Source of the DNA: Thiomicrorhabdus sp033238645
GTDB lineage: Bacteria; Pseudomonadota; Gammaproteobacteria; Thiomicrospirales; Thiomicrospiraceae
Assembly (NCBI GenBank): GCA_033238645.1
Contig: BQXR01000012.1
Span: 1-50,002, forward strand
Direction of reading: 5' to 3'
DNA: 50,002 nucleotides
This document shows, piece after piece, positions 42,134 through 48,817 of this stretch. The position numbers and the translations under genes are program-made. The notes beneath the pieces were generated by a model. It saw only the letters and a list, made by a program, of their open reading frames with translations, was not told the DNA's origin and ran no database searches. Within the stretch, counting starts at the first letter, position 1. The number at the start of each line of letters is the position of its first letter.

Positions 42134-42594
42134 TAGTGCGCTCCTAGATCAATTATGTGTCTGCTTTTATCATCGTTATAGATCTGTTGTTTGTCTGCTG
42201 TGCTTTTTTCGATATTTTCATCAGCAATCGCTTCACGCTCAATTTTCAATGGTTTACCGAAACGAGATAAGACAACGCCACCGATCGCCATTACTAAAGC
42301 AAATTCAACCCCCACATTGTCCTTAACGCCTGGCATGTACTTATCAAGCACCATTTCAAAAGCTTCAGCAATCATGCTGTTTTCTTCAGGTTCAACATCC
42401 CAATTTGGTGCTAATGAACTACAAATCATTGTAGTAAAGCCCGTTAATACGCCTAAAACTTCTGGGTCTGATTCAAAAACGGCCACGGCTTCGGCTGGCG
42501 GGTTGTTTTCTTCGTGATCTAATGCCGCCTTGGCAAATTCTTCTGCTACACCTTCGGCCTCTAATCGTTTTATTTCATCGTTTATAACATCCAT
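42133..42594 (-). CDS. Phage protein upstream of packaging ATPase, unknown
   Basis: 153 residues, acidic N-terminal half (EAEGVAEEFAKAALDHEEN), a core with LAPNWDVEPEENSMIAEAFEMVLDKYMP, and one hydrophobic stretch VEFALVMAIGGVVLS (about 107-121). It is coupled to the ATPase by TAATG, so it may be a packaging partner or membrane adaptor. Family not named with confidence. Confidence 0.6.
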   Translation of the reverse strand: MDVINDEIKRLEAEGVAEEFAKAALDHEENNPPAEAVAVFESDPEVLGVLTGFTTMICSSLAPNWDVEPEENSMIAEAFEMVLDKYMPGVKDNVGVEFALVMAIGGVVLSRFGKPLKIEREAIADENIEKSTADKQQIYNDDKSRHIIDLGAH

Positions 42595-42848
42595 GTACTT
42601 TCCTCATCTTCTGTGTGTGTTTGACGTCGGCCGTACTCGACGGGCTCTGAATTGACTTTTTCCCGTTCTGATGAGTCAAAAGCTTTCATATTGGAAAGTA
42701 TCCAATTTTGTCCGGCCTGGTTGTTCGGGGTAATCATTCCCGCCACGCCAACGTAATAAAGCTTGCTGCGCTTGTTTTTACGAACTTCTGCCACATCGCC
42801 ACCTATAGGGCATTTGATTTGCCCTATTGTTTCTCTAACTTCACTCAT
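42582..42848 (-). CDS. Phage protein with a cysteine-depleted zinc-ribbon-like fold
   Basis: 88 residues. IKCPIGGDVAEVRKNK followed by KLYYVGVAGMITPN has the spacing of a zinc ribbon (CPxCG...C..CG), but only one of four Cys remains. A Glu/Thr-rich C-terminus follows (RRQTHTEDEESTW). Overlaps both neighbours (13 and 4 bp). Possibly a former zinc-binding protein now folded without metal. Confidence 0.55.
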   Translation of the reverse strand: MSEVRETIGQIKCPIGGDVAEVRKNKRSKLYYVGVAGMITPNNQAGQNWILSNMKAFDSSEREKVNSEPVEYGRRQTHTEDEESTWML

Positions 42849-43066
42849 AACTGTTTCTCCAACGTTTCTAACTTTAAAATTAACTCCCTGATCAACTCTG
42901 AACTGATTACAACGGCTTTCTCTGCTAATCTAGCCTTAAGCATAGGGTTTATAGTTTCAGAAGCTTGTACCCGCAAATCATCTAACTGATCGTATAGAGT
43001 CCAAAGCCCCGCGTCCTTCGTTACTTCCTGCGCCTTTGGCTTAGCGCCTTTGTCTTGGTCTTTCAT
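42845..43066 (-). CDS. Small helical phage protein
   Basis: 73 residues from the ATG at 43066 (GAGAAG ten bases upstream). A longer frame to 43165 starts with a Cys-rich stretch and has no ribosome site. Lys/Asp-rich lead (MKDQDKGAKPKAQEV) then amphipathic helices ending ELILKLETLEKQL. No function recognised. Confidence 0.55.
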   Translation of the reverse strand: MKDQDKGAKPKAQEVTKDAGLWTLYDQLDDLRVQASETINPMLKARLAEKAVVISSELIRELILKLETLEKQL

Positions 43067-43449
43067 AATTAATAACTTCTCCCTAATTAGCATGACGCAA
43101 AGCGTCAAAAGAACACCGCCACATTCACACTGATTTATAAAAATTGAATTAACAGCCCCACCCATTAAACCCGCAGGGGTTAATCATCACTGAGCCGTTA
43201 GGCTCTCCTTTCTTCTTTTATAGATCTCTTTGAAACAACATAGAACACTTAAGCATCATTGGTTAGTACACTTAAAAACCTAAAAGAAGAGATGGTTTAA
43301 TCCATCATTAAAAAACTGCATTTAGACCATGAAAAACAGGAATAAATACGCCCATATAAGCCCGTCAAGGCACTTTTTTTACATAAAGATATACAAACCA
43401 GGGTGAAAGCTGAACAGTAGGTACAGGTAATCCTTATCGGTTTAGATAA
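43067..43449. other. Intergenic region between initiator and small genes
   Basis: About 380 bp without a convincing gene. It shows hairpins ACCC-GCAG-GGGT (about 43167-43180), GAGCC-GTTA-GGCTC (43191-43204) followed by a pyrimidine-rich tract, and GATGG-TTTAAT-CCATC (43292-43307). Their role (terminator, attenuator or part of an origin) cannot be told. Confidence 0.5.
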
Positions 43450-44184
43450 TTAGCTGTTTTTGTCCTGGATATGTTGAAAACGATCTAGTAATTTTTGATT
43501 TTGATTTGGTTGGGGGCTTTTTACAGTCTTGGGGCGTGTGCGGCCTACCATGCTATTAAAGGCTTTTTGCATTACCTTTTTAACTCTTAGAGAGTTGGCA
43601 TGCTCTACCAGGCTCTCAACCGCTTTAACGGCTGGCGTACGCTTAAAAGTGCGCTTAATGCGGCGCTGACTGTGGAACTCTCTACTATTAGCAAGGCGTT
43701 TATTTAGGCTTAATGCCGTAAACAAAACCGGTGTTATCGTTTTGATACTTGGTAAGCCCTTGTACTGCCCTTCCTCGGTCGAATCGACTTGTTGGAAGCT
43801 TTTACAAATGCCGCAAGCAATCAAACCCAACCAAGCTCGCTTAAAACGCGAGAATGATAGGCCGCTTTGGGCGTGTAAATAGGCAATAGAAACGTTTTCG
43901 TGTTGGCCTTTTTCGTTAACCTTAACGAGTTTCATCGTAACAAGGTCAAGGTGCTGGAATAGTACCGAAAGAACCAAAACCATAGATTCGCGCGATTCTG
44001 AACGGCGTTGTCTATCGTTATGGTTTAGGAATGAAAAGTTTGAAGGGTTCGCGTAGAAACCACGCATTTTCTTAATAGTATCTTGCAGTAACTTAGGCAG
44101 CTTTTTATTAATGGCCGTAGGCAGATCAAGAACCGGTGTTCTTGGATCATGCCCGCAACGATTACCAAAAGCTAAAGAAGTCAT
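43450..44184 (-). CDS. Replication initiator, IncFII RepA-like
   Basis: 244 residues, basic C-terminus. The stretch with SESRESMVLVLSVLFQHLDLVTMKL, then GLSFSRFKRAWLGLIACGI and LPSIKTITPVLFTALSLNKRL follows the winged-helix plan and spacing of IncFII RepA initiators (T..GLS..R..RAl..L..lGl, LPSi). It would open an origin and recruit host replisome proteins for theta replication, since the phage carries no polymerase or helicase. PM2 itself uses a rolling-circle initiator, so the replication module is of a different, plasmid-like type. The start is coupled to the upstream gene (TAATG). Confidence 0.6.
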   Translation of the reverse strand: MTSLAFGNRCGHDPRTPVLDLPTAINKKLPKLLQDTIKKMRGFYANPSNFSFLNHNDRQRRSESRESMVLVLSVLFQHLDLVTMKLVKVNEKGQHENVSIAYLHAQSGLSFSRFKRAWLGLIACGICKSFQQVDSTEEGQYKGLPSIKTITPVLFTALSLNKRLANSREFHSQRRIKRTFKRTPAVKAVESLVEHANSLRVKKVMQKAFNSMVGRTRPKTVKSPQPNQNQKLLDRFQHIQDKNS

Positions 44185-44513
44185 TAAAGGGCGTTACCCT
44201 TGCAACGATCTATCCAAACACTTAAAAGAGCGGCTTTATCTAGCGTAATCCAAGCTATGATTTTTACACTACCATCTAAAATACCTTTAACCCAAACGTA
44301 ATTTGTACCGTTAGTTTCAGTTTCTATTTTAATATTATCAAACATCATGACAAGCATTCCAGAACTTAGAAAAAACCTAAATTCTCCAGGTGTAAGTTTT
44401 GTATCTTCATATCTAAAAGTAGTTTCTTGAATAATGATTGGTAAAGGCGGCTGCGGTTTGATTAGCGGTATTGGGTTATTCTGTGTTTGGTGGGTTGTTG
44501 CTGTATTTAACAT
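44184..44513 (-). CDS. Early phage protein of unknown function
   Basis: 109 residues. A Pro/Gln/Asn-rich N-terminus (about 1-32), then a compact beta-rich domain (FRYEDTKLTPGEFRFFL, VWVKGILDGSVKIIAWI). First gene transcribed from the divergent early promoter; the initiator gene overlaps its stop. No family recognised. Confidence 0.55.
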   Translation of the reverse strand: MLNTATTHQTQNNPIPLIKPQPPLPIIIQETTFRYEDTKLTPGEFRFFLSSGMLVMMFDNIKIETETNGTNYVWVKGILDGSVKIIAWITLDKAALLSVWIDRCKGNAL

Positions 44514-44552
44514 TGTCTTACTCTCCTAATTATTGATTCCGAATTCTTAAAG

Positions 44553-44573
44553 GCGGGCGATTTATAAGTTCGC
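44553..44573. repeat. Hairpin in the early leader
   Basis: GGGCGA (44553-44558) and TCGCCC (44568-44573) with a 9-nt loop, 40 bp before the 109-residue gene on the minus strand. Possible attenuator or origin element. Confidence 0.5.
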
Positions 44574-44618
44574 CCTATCGGAGTAATGACGTGGTACGTA
44601 GATGAACCACTGATAGAG

Positions 44619-44648
44619 ATATTACACAAACTACATACTAATATGCAA
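44619..44648 (-). promoter_or_regulatory. Leftward early promoter
   Basis: On the minus strand TTGCAT (44648-44643), 18-bp spacer, TAATAT (44624-44619). One arm of the 12-bp inverted repeat (44634-44645) overlaps its -35 and spacer. Confidence 0.6.
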
Positions 44649-44680
44649 GTTAAATAATACGTAAATTACATATTAGTATG
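44634..44680. promoter_or_regulatory. 12-bp inverted repeat between divergent promoters
   Basis: CATACTAATATG (44634-44645) and its exact reverse complement CATATTAGTATG (44669-44680), separated by 23 bp. Each arm covers the -35 region of one of the two divergent promoters, so it looks like a two-armed operator, or part of an origin. Confidence 0.6.
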
Positions 44681-44693
44681 GTATGTGTATAAT
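44666..44693 (+). promoter_or_regulatory. Rightward promoter of the phage regulator
   Basis: TTACAT (44666-44671), 16-bp spacer, TATAAT (44688-44693). A second TATAAT at 44738-44743 has a weak -35, and the operator at 44747-44760 would cover its start point. Confidence 0.55.
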
Positions 44694-44746
44694 AAACTAT
44701 TGATTTATAAACATTTTTGTTTATTAAATTTTAGGTGTATAATTCT

Positions 44747-44760
44747 CGTTAACGTTAACG
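44747..44760. promoter_or_regulatory. Operator-like palindrome, regulator copy
   Basis: CGTTAACGTTAACG, identical to 41441-41454, four bases after the -10 at 44738-44743 and 30 bp before the regulator ATG. Suggests autoregulation. Confidence 0.65.
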
Positions 44761-44790
44761 GAATTTTTAAAACCTGTCGGAGGGTATGAA

Positions 44791-45093
44791 ATGACAACTG
44801 TATCAATTAAATACGTGGAACTTGCTAAGAAAAAAAGCGGACTTTCTTATTATGCTATTGCTAAAGAAATCGGTGTAACGCCTCAAACAATTAATAATCT
44901 AAAAATTCGCCCTGGTGAACTAAATGATTCGGCACTTTTAAGACTTGCGAAAATTGCGCAAATTGCACCAAATAAAATTGTTGCAGAAGTGCATATGAAA
45001 AAGGCTAAAAGCCAGGTAGAGAAGGACTTTTGGGGGATGGTAGCCCACTCTTCAGACCTAGCAAAGCAGAGCGCCAGTTATATATTATGTTAA
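44791..45093 (+). CDS. Phage HTH regulator whose C-terminus is completed at attR
   Basis: 100 residues in the prophage. An N-terminal helix-turn-helix (about 8-50: KKKSGLSYYAIAKEIGVTPQTINNLK), then LLRLAKIAQIAPNKIVAEVHMKKAK, similar in plan to small regulators of filamentous phages (DUF3693-like). GGAGGG lies before the ATG. Probably the lysogeny repressor, acting on the CGTTAACGTTAACG sites (inference). The last codons, SASYILC and the stop, are made of the right Xer site: the stop TAA comes from host dif. In the circular phage the frame would go on for nine codons (SIQNNIRFC) before TGA at 35290-35292. Confidence 0.75.
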   Translation: MTTVSIKYVELAKKKSGLSYYAIAKEIGVTPQTINNLKIRPGELNDSALLRLAKIAQIAPNKIVAEVHMKKAKSQVEKDFWGMVAHSSDLAKQSASYILC

Positions 45094-45095
45094 AT
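45068..45095 (+). other. attR: dif-like Xer recombination site (right prophage junction)
   Basis: XerC arm AGAGCGCCAGT (45068-45078, degenerate), spacer TATATA (45079-45084), XerD arm TTATGTTAAAT (45085-45095), identical to the E. coli dif XerD arm. The XerD arm is thus host dif and the XerC arm phage-derived. Confidence 0.85.
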
Positions 45096-45455
45096 TGGTA
45101 TTTGCCTGAAATGAAGATAAATAGCCCTGTTACCCTATTACGTAATCTCTTGATTACTCACGCTGATTATTTGTAACAAATTACAAACAACTTTATTTTC
45201 TTACAGACCTATACGCATTTAACTAATTCAGGATCAAGGCTCTGCTCTAGGATTAATAAAAAGAAATGACAAAGTCCTATGTCGTTACACAAAACTAAAT
45301 TGATTGTTATTTGTTTGATGATTTGCACAAATTGAACAGCGAGGTTTAAAGCGAGCAAGAAATAGATCTGAATTGAACTAGAAGTGAATTGGTTAATCTC
45401 TAAATACAATCTGGGTACTTAGAGATACTAATGATGCAAAATGGCTACTAGCGTT
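45096..45455. other. Chromosomal intergenic region right of dif
   Basis: 360 bp, AT-rich. Contains TTTGTAA-CAAA-TTACAAA (about 45171-45188), a perfect 7-bp inverted repeat. Only short frames without similarity; no gene called. Confidence 0.5.
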
Positions 45456-45809
45456 TTAAATCAACGTTAAAACATTTTCTGGTGGGCGACCTATTACGGC
45501 TTTATCACCAACACGAACAATTGGGCGCTCTATTAAGATTGGATTAGCCACTAGAATCTCTAACCACTCGTCATCACTACGATCATCAGTCTTTGTTAGT
45601 CCTAACTCTTTGAAACGTGCTTCACCGGTTCTGGTAATCTCAATGGGTTTTACACCCATTAAGTTACACAGCTCTTGTAACAGCGCTTTGGTTGGTGGCG
45701 TGTCTAGGTAACGTACTTCTTCAATCTCCAAAGGCATGCCTTGGAGAATCTCTAAACTGCTACGGCTCTTAGAACACTTTGGATTATGGTAGATAGTTGC
45801 TGTTGTCAT
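45456..45809 (-). CDS. arsC: ArsC-family reductase (arsenate reductase-like)
   Basis: 117 residues, thioredoxin-like fold of the glutaredoxin-linked ArsC group: IYHNPKCSKSRSSLEIL carries the catalytic Cys12; later RTGEARFKELG, and RPIVRVGDKAVIGRPPENVL with the conserved Arg residues. E. coli ArsC is about 140 residues; this length also fits the YfgD subgroup, so arsenate may not be the physiological substrate. No other ars gene is near. It follows xseB by 4 bp. Confidence 0.8.
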   Translation of the reverse strand: MTTATIYHNPKCSKSRSSLEILQGMPLEIEEVRYLDTPPTKALLQELCNLMGVKPIEITRTGEARFKELGLTKTDDRSDDEWLEILVANPILIERPIVRVGDKAVIGRPPENVLTLI

Positions 45810-45813
45810 GAGA

Positions 45814-46026
45814 TTAAGCCTCTGCTGTTTCTGTGTCTAAACGGCTGTTTAGCGCGGTTTCAACCGCTTCTATACGTGATTTACAGAGCTGATACGAACG
45901 GGTTGCTTCATCAACCATTGGTACTAACTCATCAATATCTACCTCAGAAGTATCAGATAACTTCTGCGCAATTTCCTGTAATTTCTTATAGTTATGCTTA
46001 AAACTCTCTGCGGTTGCCTTACTCAT
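45814..46026 (-). CDS. xseB: Exodeoxyribonuclease VII small subunit
   Basis: 70 residues, helical hairpin: FKHNYKKLQEIAQKL, then VDIDELVPMVDEATRSYQLCKSRI. XseB binds the coiled-coil of XseA in the exonuclease VII complex that degrades single-stranded DNA. In many bacteria xseB neighbours ispA or xseA; here it follows xseA by 71 bp on the same strand, which supports the call. Confidence 0.9.
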   Translation of the reverse strand: MSKATAESFKHNYKKLQEIAQKLSDTSEVDIDELVPMVDEATRSYQLCKSRIEAVETALNSRLDTETAEA

Positions 46027-46097
46027 TTCAACGCCTTTATCTATTTGTTTCTGTATTTAATACGGTTAGTGTTTGGGGTCACGATTAAACGCTAGGT

Positions 46098-47753
46098 TTA
46101 ATGGGTAATACCTTTGTCCTGATCAACCTTAGCGGTCACGCTGCCATCGACAAACTCCAGTGAAAGCTCAGTTACTTGTAGCGCCTCGCTTGCCGTTGTG
46201 ACAGGTTTACCTGTTTCTAAATTCTTCGCGATATTGAAACCACGATTCAGTTGTGTCTTAGGGCCAGAGCTCAGGATCAAAGAGATCCACTGAATAATCT
46301 GTTGCTGTCGAGACTCAAGCACCCTTTCAGCCTCTTTTTCAGCCGTTAATATCAACTGATCAATCTCGATCTTTTTCATCTTTATACGCGTTTTTAATTG
46401 AGCATCAATGGCCTGTTTTAGCTCTCTAATATTCTGTGTTGCACGTTGAACACTGGCTTCACTCAAACGCTGTACCGTGTTTTGTAACGGTTCAAGCTGT
46501 TGTTTTGATTGGTTAATCGCATTCATACTACTGTGTCTAATATGTTGGTCTAGCTGATTAAGGTCTTGCTCTAAATACTTAATTTTTAAACGGCTAGAGT
46601 GCTCAATATTCTGCCAGTTGGTCTTTGCTTGCTGTGCTTGTTGAATGATTTCATGACGAATAAAAGCCACCACCTTACTGGGGGTATCAAAACGGCTATG
46701 AGCAACTTCATCCAAAATCGTATTATCACGCTCATGGCCAATACCTGTTAATACAGGTAGTTTTGCATCACAGAGTGCTTTAGCAATTGGATACAAGTTA
46801 AGCATGTTCAAATCTAACTTGGCGCCACCTCCTCTAATCACCACCAAAACATCAAATGCATTCGCATGATGCAGAGCATGAACCGCTTCAAAAGCGGAGA
46901 CCAATTCCTTCTCCGCAGAGTCACCCTGAAAAGCACTATAGAAATACTTAAAGTCGCACAACCCCGCTTTTTGTAGCATATCTGCATCTGCTCTAAAATC
47001 ACCTAAACCCGCAGCAGCAGGTGGAGCAATAACCGCAATTCTAAAGAAATCTGCTGGCAATTTAAACTGTCTGTTCTGTTGATAGATGCCCTCTTTGATT
47101 AACTGTTTACGTAAGTTAATCAAGTTCTGTTCCAGTTCTCCCAACGTATAACTTGAGTCAATATCCTGAATCACCATCGAGAAGCCATACTGTTCATGAA
47201 AGCTAACTTCTGCCAGCAATAGTATTTTTTGGCCAATCGCCAAAGCACTGCCAGTATCCGCCTCAAAACGGCTTAACAAACCCTGAGCCTGACTCTGCCA
47301 GATCATCGCGCGGCTACTTGCTACCGTCTGACCTTGGCCATTACTCTCAGTCAACTCTAAATAGATATGACCACGGCTATTATTGATATTGGCAATCTCA
47401 GCGACCACCCAAGTAGCCCCTGGTAAACATTGCCTAAGCGCTTGCTGTACACGTCTTAATAGGGCGGAGAGCTGTATACCTTTTACTTCCTTTTCAGCAG
47501 CAGGAGGCCCCCCCTGCTCGAAATCTGCATTACTATTTAAATCAAATGTTAGATTGCCCGCAGAAGCCGTATTTGAGCTACTTCCACTCAAAATAGTCGA
47601 ACTTCCCTCATCTAAAGGCAACCACTGACTAAACTCATCAATTTGATCAATAAGATCCGTTGGCACGTACCATTTTTTACTGGCACCATCCCAGCGTGCA
47701 CCTAAAGCCTTCGCCAGATCTTTCTCTCTAAACGGAACTTCTAGAAAACGCAT
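46098..47753 (-). CDS. xseA: Exodeoxyribonuclease VII large subunit with N-terminal DUF5710 domain
   Basis: 551 residues against about 456 for E. coli XseA. The extra N-terminus (1-48) is a DUF5710-type module: FLEVPFREKDLAKALGARWD then KKWYVP, a fold elsewhere attached to DNA-processing enzymes. After a linker of about 40 residues come the OB-fold (LSALLRRVQQALRQCLPGATWVVAEI region), the catalytic domain with VVIRGGGAKLDLNMLN and GIGHERDNTILDEVA, and a long coiled-coil for XseB. The fusion may add DNA binding (inference). It overlaps dusA by 13 bp. G-run on the minus strand at 47508-47514. Confidence 0.93.
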   Translation of the reverse strand: MRFLEVPFREKDLAKALGARWDGASKKWYVPTDLIDQIDEFSQWLPLDEGSSTILSGSSSNTASAGNLTFDLNSNADFEQGGPPAAEKEVKGIQLSALLRRVQQALRQCLPGATWVVAEIANINNSRGHIYLELTESNGQGQTVASSRAMIWQSQAQGLLSRFEADTGSALAIGQKILLLAEVSFHEQYGFSMVIQDIDSSYTLGELEQNLINLRKQLIKEGIYQQNRQFKLPADFFRIAVIAPPAAAGLGDFRADADMLQKAGLCDFKYFYSAFQGDSAEKELVSAFEAVHALHHANAFDVLVVIRGGGAKLDLNMLNLYPIAKALCDAKLPVLTGIGHERDNTILDEVAHSRFDTPSKVVAFIRHEIIQQAQQAKTNWQNIEHSSRLKIKYLEQDLNQLDQHIRHSSMNAINQSKQQLEPLQNTVQRLSEASVQRATQNIRELKQAIDAQLKTRIKMKKIEIDQLILTAEKEAERVLESRQQQIIQWISLILSSGPKTQLNRGFNIAKNLETGKPVTTASEALQVTELSLEFVDGSVTAKVDQDKGITH

Positions 47754-48817
47754 GGTACATCTTCAATACGTTGAATTTCATCAAATACTTTCTTATAGGC
47801 TTGCTCAACTACCTCAATACCCGCTCCGTCTTTAAAGGCATTTTCAGAGAGATATCGTCGCCACATACGTGCGCCTGGTTGGCCATGAAACAGTCCTAAC
47901 ATATGGCGAGTCACTTGATTTAAACGACCATCATTTGCTAAGTGGTCTTCAATATAAGGGTACATACACTCAAGGACATGTTCACGGCTCTGAATCTGCT
48001 TTTTACTAGCATAAAAACGTTGATCAACTTCCGCTAATAGATAAGGTTGCTCATAAGCAGCACGACCCAGCATAATGCCATCAACCGCAGGCAAATCTTC
48101 ATAAGTCTCTAAATGAAGCGAAGCCTGATCATTGCTTTTCAAACCACCATTGATGGCAATCGGAAGGTCAGGAAAAGCCGCTTTAAGTCGGTGAACCCAG
48201 TCATACTTAAGCGGAGGCACATCACGATTCTGTTTAGGCGACAAGCCTTCTAACCACGCCTTACGTGCATGGATAATCATGCCATCAACCCCTGCATTCA
48301 CCAGCGTTTGAACAAAAGCTTCTAAGGTTGAAAACTCCTCATGATTATCAATGCCTATACGGGTTTTGACTGTCACAGGGATATCCACCACCGCCTTCAT
48401 AGCCGCGACATTTTCCGCAACTAGGTCAGGGTGATCCATCAAACAAGCACCAATCATATTGTTCTGTACACGATCACTCGGACAACCAACATTCAAGTTA
48501 ATCTCAGAGTAACCCCACTCCTCACCCAACTTAGCACACTTGGCTAGATCGACACTATTACTGCCGCCCAGTTGCAATACAACAGGCACATCAGTTGCGT
48601 GATGACCCAAAAAGCGCGGCAAGTTCTCACCATAGATAATCGCACCCGTAGTGATCATCTCACTATACAACCACGCATTATGGCTCAACTGACGGTGAAA
48701 ATAACGGCAGTGACGATTGGTCCAATCCAACATCGGCGCAACAGAGAAATGACTCGCAGAGTTAGTGCCCGCACTCAGGTCAAAGACAGGTTTTTCTAAA
48801 GGGGTTTGTAGATGCAT
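47741..48817 (-). CDS. dusA: tRNA-dihydrouridine synthase A
   Basis: 358 residues. FMN enzyme reducing U20/U20a of tRNAs. APMLDWTNRH start of the TIM barrel, catalytic Cys in NVGCPSDRVQNN, VTVKTRIGID, and GLFHGQPGARMWRRYLSE near the end are DusA-specific. First gene of the dusA-xseA-xseB-arsC group. Confidence 0.96.
   Translation of the reverse strand: MHLQTPLEKPVFDLSAGTNSASHFSVAPMLDWTNRHCRYFHRQLSHNAWLYSEMITTGAIIYGENLPRFLGHHATDVPVVLQLGGSNSVDLAKCAKLGEEWGYSEINLNVGCPSDRVQNNMIGACLMDHPDLVAENVAAMKAVVDIPVTVKTRIGIDNHEEFSTLEAFVQTLVNAGVDGMIIHARKAWLEGLSPKQNRDVPPLKYDWVHRLKAAFPDLPIAINGGLKSNDQASLHLETYEDLPAVDGIMLGRAAYEQPYLLAEVDQRFYASKKQIQSREHVLECMYPYIEDHLANDGRLNQVTRHMLGLFHGQPGARMWRRYLSENAFKDGAGIEVVEQAYKKVFDEIQRIEDVPCVF

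Larger units (their letters stand above)
35240..45095. mobile_element. Tailless double-jelly-roll (PM2-like) prophage integrated at dif
   Basis: The unit between equal points of the two junctions is 9,828 bp, close to the 10 kb PM2 genome. Cargo: an Xer activation factor-like gene at the left, then a minus-strand structural/lysis operon, a packaging ATPase, small early genes, a RepA-like initiator, and a plus-strand regulator ending inside the right junction. At least nine small proteins with one hydrophobic helix fit a virion with an internal membrane. There is no terminase large subunit, portal, tail or integrase gene. Long G-runs typical of the flanks are absent inside. The genes look intact, so it may be inducible. 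Confidence 0.85.

Noticed and set aside
41898..42517. Plus-strand frames of 108-142 codons opposite the packaging genes
   Set aside because: They mirror the ATPase and neighbouring genes, which have clear motifs and coupled starts.
35240..45095. Filamentous (CTX-like) phage, suggested by dif integration and an XafT-like gene
   Set aside because: No Zot-type gene with an inner-membrane domain, no minor coat pIII or rolling-circle initiator; capsid and ATPase fit a double-jelly-roll phage. The ATPase is shorter than Zot and lacks a transmembrane helix.
45209..45409. 66-codon frame on the minus strand right of the prophage
   Set aside because: No ribosome site, no recognisable domain, AT-rich intergenic composition.
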